A stretch of DNA of 64,000 nt from Rhizobium giardinii bv. giardinii H152 (GTDB taxonomy: Bacteria; Pseudomonadota; Alphaproteobacteria; Rhizobiales; Rhizobiaceae): assembly GCF_000379605.1 (NCBI RefSeq), contig NZ_KB902713.1, forward strand, positions 278,794 to 342,793, written 5' to 3'. A model generated the notes under the pieces. It saw nothing but the letters and a program-made list of their open reading frames with translations. It did not search any database and was not told the origin of the DNA. This document shows, in pieces, positions 10,142 through 19,695 of this stretch (position 1 is its first letter; every line of letters begins with the position of its first letter). Both the position numbers and the translations under genes were made by a program.

Positions 10142-10175
10142 CACCAATCCCACAAACTCTTATCCGGAGACTGAT

Positions 10176-10556
10176 ATGATCACTGCTATTTCCACCGCCG
10201 ATGCCCCAGGGGCTGTCGGCCCCTACGCCCAGGCCATCAAGACCGGCTATCTGCTATTCGTGTCCGGACAGTTGCCGATCGACCCTGCCACCGGCGAGTT
10301 CAATTCTGACAATGCGGTCAAGCAGGCCGAGCAATGCCTGAAGAACATGACCGCCATTGCCAAGGCAGCGGGCACCGATCTCTCAAAGACGGTCAAGACC
10401 ACGGTGTTGTTGACCGACCTTGGCGATTTCGCGGAGGTCAACCGCGTCTATGCCGAATTCTTCTCCGAGCCGTTCCCGGCGCGTGCCTGCTATGAGGTGA
10501 AAGCTCTGCCGAAAGGCGCCAAGGTGGAGATCGAAGCCATCATTGCTGTCGGCTAA
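10176..10556 (+). CDS. RidA/YjgF-family enamine/imine deaminase
   Basis: A 126-residue Rid protein: APGAVGPYAQAIKTGYLLFVSGQLPID, then the arginine-containing motif PFPARACYEVKALPKGAKVEIEAI with the conserved Arg that binds the carboxylate in RidA-type enzymes. Hydrolyses reactive enamine/imine intermediates released by PLP or flavin enzymes. It follows dadA after 34 bp, which makes chemical sense because DadA produces 2-imino acids. Shine-Dalgarno CCGGAG before ATG. Full length. Confidence 0.94.
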   Translation: MITAISTADAPGAVGPYAQAIKTGYLLFVSGQLPIDPATGEFNSDNAVKQAEQCLKNMTAIAKAAGTDLSKTVKTTVLLTDLGDFAEVNRVYAEFFSEPFPARACYEVKALPKGAKVEIEAIIAVG

Positions 10557-10584
10557 TCTTCCCCGCACCATACGCGGCATATAG

Positions 10585-10610
10585 CCGGAGCGGTCGAAGG
10601 GCCGCTCCGG
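10585..10610 (+). terminator. Hairpin between rid gene and aldehyde dehydrogenase gene
   Basis: Perfect 9-bp stem CCGGAGCGG (10585-10593) and CCGCTCCGG (10602-10610) with an 8-base loop, followed by TTCTGTCGTTTG. The U tract is weak, so it may be a partial terminator or an RNA-stabilising hairpin that lowers expression of the downstream dehydrogenase. Confidence 0.55.
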
Positions 10611-10667
10611 TTCTGTCGTTTGACGGCGGAAGAAACGGGCGGCAGCCCAGTTGAGGAGGAGGACGCC

Positions 10668-12137
10668 GTGACCCTTACGCAGGCGCTCAAAAAGCATATC
10701 AAGAATACCAAGACGTTCGGCGACCTTGCAGCAGCCGTTGGCGCCGTCGAAACCACCACCCGTTTCCCGGTCCACAATCCCTCCACCGGCGAATTGCTGG
10801 CGGAACTGCCGGACATACAGGCCGCGGAGGTCGCGCTCGCGATCGATCGGGCCGACACAGCAAGACAGCATTGGGCGGGTCTGACCGCGCGCGAGCGCTC
10901 CGACATCCTGTGGCGATGGCACCAGCTGATTGTCGATCACATCGATGATCTTGCCGCTATTCTGACCTGCGAGATGGGCAAGCCGCTTGCCGAGGCGAAG
11001 TCGGAGATTTCCCATGCTGCGGCGTACGTCAAATGGTACGCGGAAGAGGCGAACCGCATCTACGGCGAGACGATCCCGGCGCCATCCACTGACAGACGAC
11101 TGCTGGTGATCAAGCAGCCTGTCGGCGTCGTCGGCGCGATCACGCCCTGGAATTTCCCAGCTTCGATGGTCGCGCGCAAGATTGCGCCGGCGCTGGCCGC
11201 CGGCTGCACTGTTGTCCTCAAGCCCGCGGAACAAACCCCGCTTGTCGCAGGCGCCATGTTCGCTCTTGCCCGGGTGGCGGGTTTCCCCGACGGCGTGCTC
11301 AATCTGATCTATGCGTCGGATGGCGATGCCGTCGGCAAGGCGCTTTGCTCAAACCCAAAGGTTCGCAAGATCAGTTTCACCGGCTCGACGGAGGTCGGCC
11401 GGCTGCTGATGCGCCAATGCTCCGAGCAGATCAAGCGGATCAGCTTTGAGCTCGGTGGCAACGCGCCGTTCATTGTGTTCGGCGACGCCGACATCGATGA
11501 TGCCGTCGAGGGTGCGATTCAAGCCAAGTTCCGCAATGGCGGCCAGACCTGTGTATCCGCCAATCGCATTTACGTGCAGGCCGGCGTCTATCACCTGTTC
11601 TCCGAGAGGTTCGCCGAACGCGTCAGGCGGCTGCAGGTTGGCGACGGATTCAAACCGGACTCCGCCATTGGTCCGCTGATCGACACTCACGCTCTGGCGA
11701 AGATTGAGGTGCACGTCGATGATGCGGTCAAAAAGGGAGCAATGGTTCGCTGCGGCGGTCGTCGGATCGGTGCCACGGGAACATTTTTCGAGCCGACCGT
11801 CATCACCAATGTTGTCGGTTCGATGCGTATCGCGCAGGAAGAGACATTCGGCCCCTTGGCGCCGATCATCCGTTTCGAAGACCCGGAGCAGGTGATCCGG
11901 GAAGCCAACGACACCATCTATGGCCTCGCCGCCTATTTCTACGCCTCGAACCTCAAACGCGTCTGGCGGGTGGCCGAGGCGCTGGAATACGGCATGGTCG
12001 GCATCAACACCGGCCGCATGTCATCGGAGGCCGCACCCTTCGGAGGCGTCAAGCAGTCCGGCATTGGACGCGAGGGATCTCGGCACGGTCTCGAGGACTA
12101 TCTTGAAATGAAGTACCTTTGCATAGGCAGCCTCTAA
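10668..12137 (+). CDS. NAD(P)-dependent aldehyde dehydrogenase, succinate-semialdehyde dehydrogenase type
   Basis: 489 residues from GTG 10668, placed 6 bp after GAGGAGGAGG; a TTG 16 codons upstream lacks a ribosome site. ALDH signatures are complete: [31 protein letters not shown], catalytic Glu in [18 protein letters not shown], catalytic Cys in [14 protein letters not shown], and [10 protein letters not shown]. Sequence style fits GabD-type succinate/glutarate semialdehyde dehydrogenases. Last gene of the alr-dadA-rid cluster; its link to D-alanine oxidation is unclear and it may handle an aldehyde from another D-amino acid. Substrate not determinable from sequence. Confidence 0.9.
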   Translation: MTLTQALKKHIKNTKTFGDLAAAVGAVETTTRFPVHNPSTGELLAELPDIQAAEVALAIDRADTARQHWAGLTARERSDILWRWHQLIVDHIDDLAAILTCEMGKPLAEAKSEISHAAAYVKWYAEEANRIYGETIPAPSTDRRLLVIKQPVGVVGAITPWNFPASMVARKIAPALAAGCTVVLKPAEQTPLVAGAMFALARVAGFPDGVLNLIYASDGDAVGKALCSNPKVRKISFTGSTEVGRLLMRQCSEQIKRISFELGGNAPFIVFGDADIDDAVEGAIQAKFRNGGQTCVSANRIYVQAGVYHLFSERFAERVRRLQVGDGFKPDSAIGPLIDTHALAKIEVHVDDAVKKGAMVRCGGRRIGATGTFFEPTVITNVVGSMRIAQEETFGPLAPIIRFEDPEQVIREANDTIYGLAAYFYASNLKRVWRVAEALEYGMVGINTGRMSSEAAPFGGVKQSGIGREGSRHGLEDYLEMKYLCIGSL

Positions 12138-12488
12138 AATGCTACAGCCACACGCGGGAAAGAGGCTGCCGTCGAAGCTTGTTCCACGGCAGCCAGTCGC
12201 TTGGGAGGCGAAATCAAAGGCCTTGACGACCAATCTCAAACGTTCTGCGTAGCCGATCAGATATTGTGCTCAAGTCTGCCGCATGCACCTGAACGATATG
12301 GGTACAGCGAACCTTTGCGCGGCGACCGGCATTTTCGGGTCAATTGACGCAGGATTGCGGCGTTCTATTCCCGCGTTTCGCCTGACAAGCTGGTTCCGGC
12401 TCTGACTCGATGTACCGGGCAAGCGGTCAGTCTCTTCAGGCCCGCCGGCGATTAGCTGAAAATCAAATGCATTTAGAGTGAGAGCTTC
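12138..12488. other. Intergenic region with a hairpin, no gene
   Basis: A 9-bp stem GGCTGCCGT (12164-12172) and ACGGCAGCC (12186-12194) follows the dehydrogenase stop and may end the operon transcript, although no U run follows. The remainder leads into the ligD fragment and shows no recognisable gene. Confidence 0.4.
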
Positions 12489-12864
12489 ATGGACGTCGGC
12501 TATGAACAGTCAGCTGCGGCACGCGGCGGCATCGGCAGCCTCCTGCTTGCCGCACGGAGAGGACATGACTGGGCCTATGTCGGCTCCGTTGGAACCGGCT
12601 TCAACACGACTGATGTCGAATATCTTTGCAGGACCCTCAATAAGCTGAAGACACCGAAACAAGTCGTGCCGCTCAAGGGCAAAAACCTGGTCTTCGTCCA
12701 GCCGACCCTGATTGCCGAATCGAGGTCCGCAGTTGGACGCATAACTGCAATCTTCGTCGTGGATCCAATAGGGTTTACGGGAAATCCAGGACAACGCCGC
12801 CATCTTCGACATTGCCAATCGGCCACCCAAGCGAATAGAGCGCTCGCGGCTTGGCCGGCAGTGA
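12489..12864 (+). pseudogene. 3' fragment of an ATP-dependent DNA ligase (LigD type), frameshifted
   Basis: GIGSLLLAARRGHDWAYVGS and VGTGFNTTDV ... GKNLVFVQPTLIAE are the OB-fold end of a LigD-type ligase domain used in bacterial non-homologous end joining. Homology leaves the frame after LIAE (about 12720), continues as IEVRSWTHN, and again as EIQDNAAIFDIANRPP (12781 to stop 12862-12864). The nucleotidyltransferase catalytic part is absent, so this is a non-functional remnant. Typical of rhizobial plasmids, which often carry ligD copies. Confidence 0.8.
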
Positions 12865-12914
12865 TGTCGCACGCCCTGCGGCCGGCCGGACTACGCTTCC
12901 TCTTCGACGGCCAA

Positions 12915-13583
12915 TCAATTCTGATAGGAATTTGGAAACACAATATCCTGATCGACGAGCACGTTGAACTTGTAGCCGGGCCTGATCTCTAGCGTCGGCT
13001 GGACATTGAGATTGCGGCTGATCGTCTGTTCGGCGACGCGGCCGAAGCTCTCCGCGAAATTCCGCCTTGCCGCATCCGACGCGGTCTCCTGCGTCGCGAG
13101 CGTCGAGCTTTGCGGCATCGACGCGTCGATGCCCGTCCCGATCAGCGCAATAAGTGCCGCGGAACCGAAGGTCCGCCAATAGTGGTTGTTCACCTTATCA
13201 TTGAAGCCGCCATAGCCTTGGGCATCGGTCCCAGCCATGCCGCCCATCTGAAGCGTTGATCCGTTCGGGAAGATCAGGTCGGTCCAGACGACCAGAACGC
13301 GGCTTTGCCCGAACGACACCTTGCTGTCATAGCGGCCGAACAGTTTCGCCCCTTGCGGGATCAGCAGCCGATGCCCGGTCGCGCTGTCATAGACATTCTG
13401 GCTGACCTGCGCGGTAATGCGGCCTGGAAGGTCGGAATTGATGCCTGTGATCAACGTCGCCGGGATGACCGAGCCGCGTTTCAGTTCAAAGAGCGTTTGC
13501 TGCAGCACGACACGGTTCGGCAGATAGCCGAGGTCCTTCAGATCGCTGTTGAAGAAATCCTCCTTCGACGTCTGCCCGTTCCC
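12915..13583 (-). pseudogene. C-terminal fragment of a second trbI
   Basis: About 220 codons of the VirB10-like conjugation protein TrbI (NGQTSKEDFFNSDLKDLGYL, ELKRGSVIPATLITGINSDL, QGAKLFGRYDSKVSFGQSR, GIDASMPQSSTLATQETASD). It closely resembles the last half of the intact TrbI at 32490-33830. Homology stops at 13583, where the frame meets a TAA and unrelated DNA begins; the N-terminal cytoplasmic and membrane parts are gone. No other trb gene is beside it. It is a scar of another conjugative replicon. Confidence 0.88.
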
Positions 13584-13829
13584 TTAGCCGCACCGGCTCC
13601 GATCGAAGACGCGACAGTGTCGGTGAATCCGAACTTTGCTAATGTGCTGCCCAGTGCATCAGGCGCTTCACCCGTTACCAGGATGCTGACTTGGCAGATG
13701 AGGGACGCCGAAGGGATATCCAAAATTTCGACGATTCGTTGCCAGCCGACCGCGAAGGCATCATCAAGGCGACATGTTCGACCAGTGCATCAAGACGGTC
13801 GAGTTCTCGATTTATTTGAGTCTTGAGAT

Positions 13830-14329
13830 GCTTCGGCAAGCCACGGCCATCTCCGGTGCAAAGCTCCTCAAGCCAGTTGCTGCTTGCAAATCGCCACGGT
13901 GGAAGCCGCTAGCGTCCGAGGCACCGGCGCCGACAATGTTGCTTACCTTAAAGGGTGTCGGCGCTGAGTTTGCCGCCGTCCTTTGGACCGAAGCGCTGTG
14001 CCGACATTTTGATAATCGGCGAGCAGATTGCCGCCTATGCAGGTTTGACACCGACCCCATGGATGAGCGGGACGATTGACCACGAACAAGGGGTCTCAAA
14101 AGCAGGGAATCCCCGGTTGCGCACCACGATGATTCAATTGTCCTGGCTATGGCTACGCAATCAGCCAGCATCAGCGCTCAGTCGTTGGTTTGTGGATCGG
14201 GTCCAGTCGAATGGTGGACGTTTAAAGAAAGCTGCGATTGTGGCACTTGCGCGCAAGCTCCTTATAGCGCTGTGGAAGTTTGTCACTGCGGGTGTGGTCA
14301 TCGAAGGGGCTGTTATGAAGACCGCCTGA
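13830..14329 (+). pseudogene. IS110-family transposase C-terminal fragment, frameshifted
   Basis: LEMLRQATAISGAKLLKPV, then APAPTMLLTLKGVGAEFAAV, FDNRR, and in another frame QIAAYAGLTPTPWMSGTID, HEQGVSKAGNPRLRTTMIQL and WLWLRNQPASALSRWF are the transposase_20 domain of IS110/IS902 elements. The frame changes near 14015-14026 at the FDNRR/QIAAYAG junction. The N-terminal RuvC-like DEDD domain is absent. Dead remnant next to the trbI fragment. Confidence 0.85.
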
Positions 14330-14639
14330 CGACGACCATACAATGACCTAACACACAAATCTTCCAGGACTGATCAATCCTGGCGGATCCAGGTGAGCGA
14401 ACCGCCTCCAAAGTCGGGCTTCAAATGCCGCGCTTTAGATTGGTCCCGTTCTCCTGAGCCTTGCCGCTACGCAAGCGGGATAGTGGTGCTGCCGGACAAA
14501 ACGGCGACCGTATGTGAGTTTGAACCGGCGACGGAAACGAGCCGCGTCATGCAGAGTGGCTTAGACCATGGATCCGATACGTATCGAAAGGAGCACGCTA
14601 TGAAACAATGATTGATCTTGACGGCGAAATCCTCATGTG
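14330..14639. other. Stretch between two IS remnants, no gene recognised
   Basis: Contains an open frame 14393-14611 on + without any recognised domain. Probably the decayed ends of the IS110 and IS21 type elements. Confidence 0.35.
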
Positions 14640-15370
14640 AGCTTTGAGAGCAGTTTTTGAAGCGCCAGGATTCGTTTCCGGTTTCCACGATCTCGCAGTG
14701 GTGGGTTAAACGGTCGAGGAGAGCCGTTGTCATCTTCGCATCGCCGAACACCGACGGCCATTCGCCGAAGGCAAGGTTCGTCGTGACGATGATCGAGGTG
14801 CGCTCGTGGAGCCTGCTGATCAAATGGAACAGGAGCTGACCCCCGGGCCTGCGCGAACGGCAGATAGCCGAGCTCATCGAGGATGATGAAGTCGAGGCGC
14901 GTGAGGTAATCGGCAATCCGCACCTGCTTGCCATTGCGCGTTTCCGTTTCCGGCCGATTGACCAGATCGACGACATCGAAGAAGCGGCCGCGCGTGCCGT
15001 TGCGGATAAGAGCATGGGCAATCGCGATGGCCAGATGGCTCTTGCCTGTCTCCGTGCCACCGACGAGAACGACGTTGCGCTGATCGGCGACGAAAGTGTT
15101 GGTGGCCAGTTCGCGCACCAGGGATTCATTGACGGGCGTGTCGGCGAAGTCGAAGTCGTCAATGTCTTTTGCCAACGGCCGCTTGGCGATGCTGAGCTGG
15201 TAGCGGATCGAGCGTGCCTGCTTCTTAGCGATCTCCGACTGCAGGAGATCACCGACGACGCGCGGTGGTTCGTGCTGCGTTTGATGCCGTTTCCCATGAT
15301 CTCGTCGTAGGCGCTGCGCATTCCGTAGAATTGGGCAAGTTGATGGAACGCACACAGTTCTCGAACTGAT
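14640..15370 (-). pseudogene. IS21-family ATP-binding protein IstB, frameshifted
   Basis: Reading left, the pieces are [18 protein letters not shown], then [40 protein letters not shown] (Walker A), [16 protein letters not shown] (Walker B), and in another frame [40 protein letters not shown] and [19 protein letters not shown]. These are the full IstB core, but at least two frameshifts (near 15290 and an extra G in the run near 14841-14846) interrupt it. The partner transposase istA is not present. Walker A has Glu where GGTGTGK is usual. Confidence 0.87.
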
Positions 15371-15440
15371 GAGCACGCTAACTGCACGTCCGGCTCGTAG
15401 GCAAAGCGGTTTTAGTAACTCGCGCACTCTTCCGTGATCA

Positions 15441-15623
15441 ATGAGCACATGGGTGCCCGCGGCTTTGGATTGGCGGGTCGAGTTTGCTCACCGCGCCGAC
15501 CTTGGCCGTACCTACATAAGCTCCCTTGAGTGTTCGATATATAGCCCGAGCATCGAAGTACTTGATCGGCTTTCGACGGCTCTTGGAGTGGAGGCTGCCG
15601 CCCTGCTTAAGAAGTCGCAATGA
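15441..15623 (+). pseudogene. C-terminal remnant of an XRE/Cro-type HTH regulator
   Basis: Residues about 15-58 (EFAHRADLGRTYISSLECSI, then YSPSIEVLDRLSTALGVEA) are the second half of an HTH_XRE domain; the first helices are missing and replaced by unrelated sequence. Sixty codons with no ribosome site. A broken gene rather than a working repressor is likely. Confidence 0.6.
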
Positions 15624-15740
15624 CTTCTCAGTGGGTGCATTGATAGGACACCCATAACAATTGCTGCCAATCCATATTAGACGCGTCTCCTCTCACCCAT
15701 CACCATTCGCCCCGGGAACAATCAACCGGGAGACCCTGCC

Positions 15741-16787
15741 GTGAATGCAACGCGATACCTTCCTCTCTTCCTGACGATGGCGTTCGTTGGAGCGCCTGGA
15801 CTGGCCGTTGCCGAAAGCCTCGTCGTCAACAGCTATGGCGGGCCATACGAAGCGATCATCGAGGAGCGGATTATCGAGCCGTTCGAGGAAAAGACCGGTA
15901 TCGACGTTGTTTACGACGCCGTCGGATCGGCTTCTCAGGACTATGCAAAAATTAAGGCCACGCAGGGCCAGCCCGGCTTCGACGTCGTTGTAATGACGGC
16001 CTCGCAGTCACTTCAAGGCTGCAAGGATGGGCTGCTGGAGAAGCTGGATGCAGCGGTAATTTCAAACCTTGGAAAACTTGGCCCCAGCCTTGCGGCCGTG
16101 GCTGGCCCCTGCGGCGCGGTTCATGAGGTGCAGTATATGTCGCTGCTTTATCGCACCGACAAGCTGCCCTCTCCTCCGACCTCCTGGTCGTCGCTACTAG
16201 CGCCCGAGCTCAAGGGCAAGATCATCCTACCCACATTCCAGAACATCATGGCGGTCTTCCTGATGGAAATCATGTCGGTCGCCCGCGGTGGCGATATGAT
16301 CGATCACATCGATCCGGGTTTTGACGCCATGGCCGAGCTTGCCCGGCAGTCCATCGGCTTTGAACAGTCCTCAGCAATCCTTGAAAGCTACATCAAGGAC
16401 GGCACCGTGTGGGCGATGCCGTTCTGGAATGGACGTGCTCAGCTTCTCGTCGATCTCGGTGTTCCGGTCGACTATGTCCGCCCGAAGGAAGGCACGATCC
16501 CCCTGATCGCGACCCTCAACGTGCCGGTGGGGGCGAGGAATAAGCAGGCCGCGATGGCCTTCATAGACTTCTTTCTGGAGAAGTCCAGCCAGGAAGCTTG
16601 GGTGACGAGCTACAAGGTCGGGAGCGCCCGGACCGATATCGACATCCCCGACAATGTCCGCAAGCGCCAGATCACTACGGAGGCGGATCTCAAGAGCCTG
16701 AAATTGCCGAACCTCTCGCACGTCGCCGAGAAGCTCAGCGAATGGGGAGAGCGCTGGGAACGCGACGTCGTATCGCAGGCCAATTGA
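15741..16787 (+). CDS. ABC transporter periplasmic substrate-binding protein (spermidine/putrescine PotD type)
   Basis: 348 residues with a clear Sec signal peptide (MNATRYLPLFLTMAFVGAPG, cleavage after AVA). The mature part starts ESLVVNSYGGPYEAIIEERI, the usual opening of PotD-like family 1 binding proteins, and contains FDVVVMTASQSLQGC and PEGTI/LNVPVGARNKQAAMAFIDFF. Delivers a small cationic or carboxylate solute to the permeases encoded just downstream (13-bp gap). Start ATG/GTG at 15741 follows CGGGAGACC. First gene of the island's transporter operon; substrate unknown, polyamine-like by family only. Confidence 0.93.
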   Translation: MNATRYLPLFLTMAFVGAPGLAVAESLVVNSYGGPYEAIIEERIIEPFEEKTGIDVVYDAVGSASQDYAKIKATQGQPGFDVVVMTASQSLQGCKDGLLEKLDAAVISNLGKLGPSLAAVAGPCGAVHEVQYMSLLYRTDKLPSPPTSWSSLLAPELKGKIILPTFQNIMAVFLMEIMSVARGGDMIDHIDPGFDAMAELARQSIGFEQSSAILESYIKDGTVWAMPFWNGRAQLLVDLGVPVDYVRPKEGTIPLIATLNVPVGARNKQAAMAFIDFFLEKSSQEAWVTSYKVGSARTDIDIPDNVRKRQITTEADLKSLKLPNLSHVAEKLSEWGERWERDVVSQAN

Positions 16788-16800
16788 GAGGAGGGTTTTC

Positions 16801-17700
16801 ATGTCTACCATTGCACTTACCGCGCCGGCAGCGATGCCGCCTGCGCCCGCTAAAACGTCCGGCTATTTGGTACTCGCCCCTTCCTGTCTCGTACTGACCG
16901 TGTTCTTTGCCCTGCCCATGGGTACGACGATCGGGATGAGTTTCACGGACGGTGAGACCCTTGCGCCTACGCTTGCCCATTATCAGCGGTTCTTTTCGGA
17001 CGGCTTGTCGCTTGCCGGTCTCTATCGGACCACGGTGATGTCAATTCTCGTCGCGGTCTGCGTGACGGTTTTCGGCTATCCCGTTGCCTACTATTTGGCA
17101 CGCTCCCGGTCACGCTGGCGGGCAGTGGTCTTTGCTCTGGCGCTGGCGCCTGAACTGGCCGGCGTTGTTTTGCGCACCTACGGTTGGCTCATCATTCTCG
17201 AGGATAGAGGTTTCATCAACGATGCGCTGTTGAACCTCGGGATCATCGCCTCTCCCCTTCCCCTTTCGAAGAACCTTTTTGCCGTCGTGGTTGGTCTGAC
17301 GCACGTCATTTTGCCCTTCGGGATCCTTTCCCTGACGACGAGTATCCAGGGCATCGATCCCAATCTTGAGCGGGCAGCGCAGATGCTGGGCGCATCCCGG
17401 CTCTCCGTGCTTCGCCATATCGTCCTGCCGCTTTCAGTGCCGGGCATTGTCAGTTCGCTTTTGATCTCGTTCACGATGGCTGCCAGCGCATATGCCACGC
17501 CGGCGCTTCTTGGCGGTGCCCGTTTCAAGGTACTGGCCACCATGATCTACGAGCAGGTCCTATTCTACATCGACTGGCGCTTTGCCGCCGTCATGGCAAT
17601 CGCCCTTCTCCTCATGATGCTTACCGTCTCGTTCCTCGGGATCCGCTACGAAACGCGCCGCAGCAACCGAAGAACCAACAGCGAAGGAGTATTCTCGTGA
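16801..17700 (+). CDS. ABC transporter permease (PotB type)
   Basis: 299 residues with about six membrane segments (for example SCLVLTVFFALPMGTTIGM, and ILVAVCVTVFGYPVAYYLA). The EAA-type coupling motif is RAAQMLGASRLSVLRHIVLP near residue 200, which contacts the ATPase. Inner-membrane component of the importer. Shine-Dalgarno GAGAGGAGG before ATG; its end overlaps the next permease by four bases, so the two are coupled. Confidence 0.94.
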   Translation: MSTIALTAPAAMPPAPAKTSGYLVLAPSCLVLTVFFALPMGTTIGMSFTDGETLAPTLAHYQRFFSDGLSLAGLYRTTVMSILVAVCVTVFGYPVAYYLARSRSRWRAVVFALALAPELAGVVLRTYGWLIILEDRGFINDALLNLGIIASPLPLSKNLFAVVVGLTHVILPFGILSLTTSIQGIDPNLERAAQMLGASRLSVLRHIVLPLSVPGIVSSLLISFTMAASAYATPALLGGARFKVLATMIYEQVLFYIDWRFAAVMAIALLLMMLTVSFLGIRYETRRSNRRTNSEGVFS

Positions 17701-18500
17701 ACGGGGTGCTGTCGTGTCTGTTTTGGCTGGCGATAGGCGTCGTTCTGGCGTTCATCACCCTGCCGCTGGCCGTGGTGGTCGCGGCCTCTTTAAGCCCGTC
17801 ATCGACTGTCACCTTCCTGCCGTGGGACTGGACGCTTGAGTGGTTCGGTGCGCTGCTCTCCGATCGATGGCTGCAGCCATTTCTGCTGAGCTTCAGGATC
17901 GCAACCGTCGTCGCCGCGATCAGTGGCGTGCTCGGTATCCTTGCTGCTTACGCGATCGTCTATGAGAAGATTCCGGGCAGCGCGCTCATCATGGCAGGTC
18001 TTCTATCGCCACTATCGGTGCCGCAGATCGTCAAGGGCGTGGCGATCGTGCTGTTCCTGTCGATCATTGGTCTGCAAGGCATACTCGGCACGCCGGCCCT
18101 GATTGCCGCTCACGTCGTGCTTGCCTTGCCCTTCGTAACCCGCATGGCGGCGACATCCCTTACCAATTTCGACGGAAATCTCGATCGCGCTGCCCAAAGT
18201 CTTGGCGCCACGAAACGTCAACGGCTGCAGCACATCGTTTTGCCTATGATCAAGCCTGGCGTGCTGTCGGGCGTCACGTTCGCCTTTATCATCTCGTTCA
18301 ACAACATTCCGTTGTCGGTCTTTCTCGTTCGCCCCGGCGACACGACGCTGCCGATCGCGGTGATCAACTACCTCGAATACAGCCTCGATCCGGTAATGGC
18401 AGCCGTCAACGTCGCATCGATGATCTTCATCCTTACGGTGATCTTCCTGTTTGAAAAAATAGGTGGCTTCTCAACTCAACTCCATGGTGGAAGCAAATGA
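17697..18500 (+). CDS. ABC transporter permease (PotC type)
   Basis: 267 residues, GTG start overlapping the previous gene by four bases. Membrane segments at VVLAFITLPLAVVVAASL and onward; EAA motif RAAQSLGATKRQRLQHIVLP near residue 165. Partner of the preceding permease in a heterodimeric channel. Its end overlaps the ATPase start by four bases, so the four transporter genes form one tightly packed operon. Confidence 0.94.
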   Translation: MNGVLSCLFWLAIGVVLAFITLPLAVVVAASLSPSSTVTFLPWDWTLEWFGALLSDRWLQPFLLSFRIATVVAAISGVLGILAAYAIVYEKIPGSALIMAGLLSPLSVPQIVKGVAIVLFLSIIGLQGILGTPALIAAHVVLALPFVTRMAATSLTNFDGNLDRAAQSLGATKRQRLQHIVLPMIKPGVLSGVTFAFIISFNNIPLSVFLVRPGDTTLPIAVINYLEYSLDPVMAAVNVASMIFILTVIFLFEKIGGFSTQLHGGSK

Positions 18501-19582
18501 ACAGTTTTGACATTGAACTCGTCTCGGTTAGCAAGTCCTTTGCGGGGCTGCCGGTGATCCAGGACCTGAACCTTGAAATTCCACGCGGTGAATTTGTCAG
18601 CATTCTCGGACCCTCCGGCTGCGGCAAGACGACGACACTCAACATGATTGCCGGCTTCAACACGCCGAGTTTGGGCGATATCCGTATTCGCGGAAGAAGC
18701 CAGACACGCGTTCCGCCGGAGCGGCGCAACCTTGGGCTTGTCTTTCAAAACTATGCGCTGTTCCCGCACATGACGGTGGCCGACAATGTCGGTTTTGGGC
18801 TTCGCATGCGAAGTACACCAAAAGCCGAAATCGAGCCAGCCGTCCAGGCGGCGCTGCGTAGCGTTCGTCTCGACGGACTCGGTGGGCGCTATCCAAAAGC
18901 CCTGTCCGGTGGTCAGCAGCAGCGGGTGGCGTTGGCGCGCGCCATTGCTCCCCGCCCAACGGTGTTGTTACTCGACGAGCCGCTCTCGAACCTCGACCTG
19001 AAACTGCGCGAGGCCATGAGGATCGAGCTCAAGGAGATCCACGAACAACTGGGCATGACGTTCGTCTACGTCACCCATGACCAGGAGGAAGCGATGGCCA
19101 TGTCCGACCGGATCGTTGTTATGTGGCAGGGGGCGATTGCCCAGCAGGGCAAGCCGGATTCGATCTACAGGAGTCCGGCGACTCGCTTCGTCGCCGATTT
19201 CATTGGACGGTCCAACGTCCTGTCCGTCAGCAAGAGCGCGCGGGAGGCTCCATTCCTGCATCTCACCCTCGAAGGAAGTCCGATCGTGCTTCGATCGGCG
19301 TGCGTCGGTGGTGCGCAGACCATTCGATCCTGCTGCATTCGCCCCGAATGCATTGTGCTTCTGGAAGAAACGCAAGCGGACATCGTTGGACAAAACCAAT
19401 TTGATGGGGTGGTGCGGCGGATCGTCAATTTGGGCGCCCATATCGAACTGCTGGTGGAAATTGCCGACGGGCTTAGACTCACCGTGCTCATCCGTTCAGG
19501 CCGGTCATCTTTCCCGCCTGAGCCTGGAAGCACGGTCACCCTCGGGGTCGATCCGCACGACGTGCAACTCCTTGCCGACTGA
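18497..19582 (+). CDS. ABC transporter ATP-binding protein (PotA type)
   Basis: 361 residues. Walker A GPSGCGKTTT, Q-loop VFQNYALFPHMTV, signature LSGGQQQRVALARA, Walker B VLLLDEPLSNLD and the switch His in VYVTHDQEEAM are intact; a C-terminal TOBE domain (from about residue 275) fits the spermidine/putrescine/Fe3+ importer subfamily. Drives uptake through the two permeases just upstream. Nothing unusual in length or motifs. Confidence 0.95.
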   Translation: MNSFDIELVSVSKSFAGLPVIQDLNLEIPRGEFVSILGPSGCGKTTTLNMIAGFNTPSLGDIRIRGRSQTRVPPERRNLGLVFQNYALFPHMTVADNVGFGLRMRSTPKAEIEPAVQAALRSVRLDGLGGRYPKALSGGQQQRVALARAIAPRPTVLLLDEPLSNLDLKLREAMRIELKEIHEQLGMTFVYVTHDQEEAMAMSDRIVVMWQGAIAQQGKPDSIYRSPATRFVADFIGRSNVLSVSKSAREAPFLHLTLEGSPIVLRSACVGGAQTIRSCCIRPECIVLLEETQADIVGQNQFDGVVRRIVNLGAHIELLVEIADGLRLTVLIRSGRSSFPPEPGSTVTLGVDPHDVQLLAD

Positions 19583-19695
19583 TGCGTATTCATCGTCCGC
19601 CCTTATCAATTCCCGGCGATCGGTATTGGAACCCCCAAGACGCCCGCCCCTAGGATTGTCGCAGCCTTAGAGGAAGGCGACACAAGGAGACAAAA

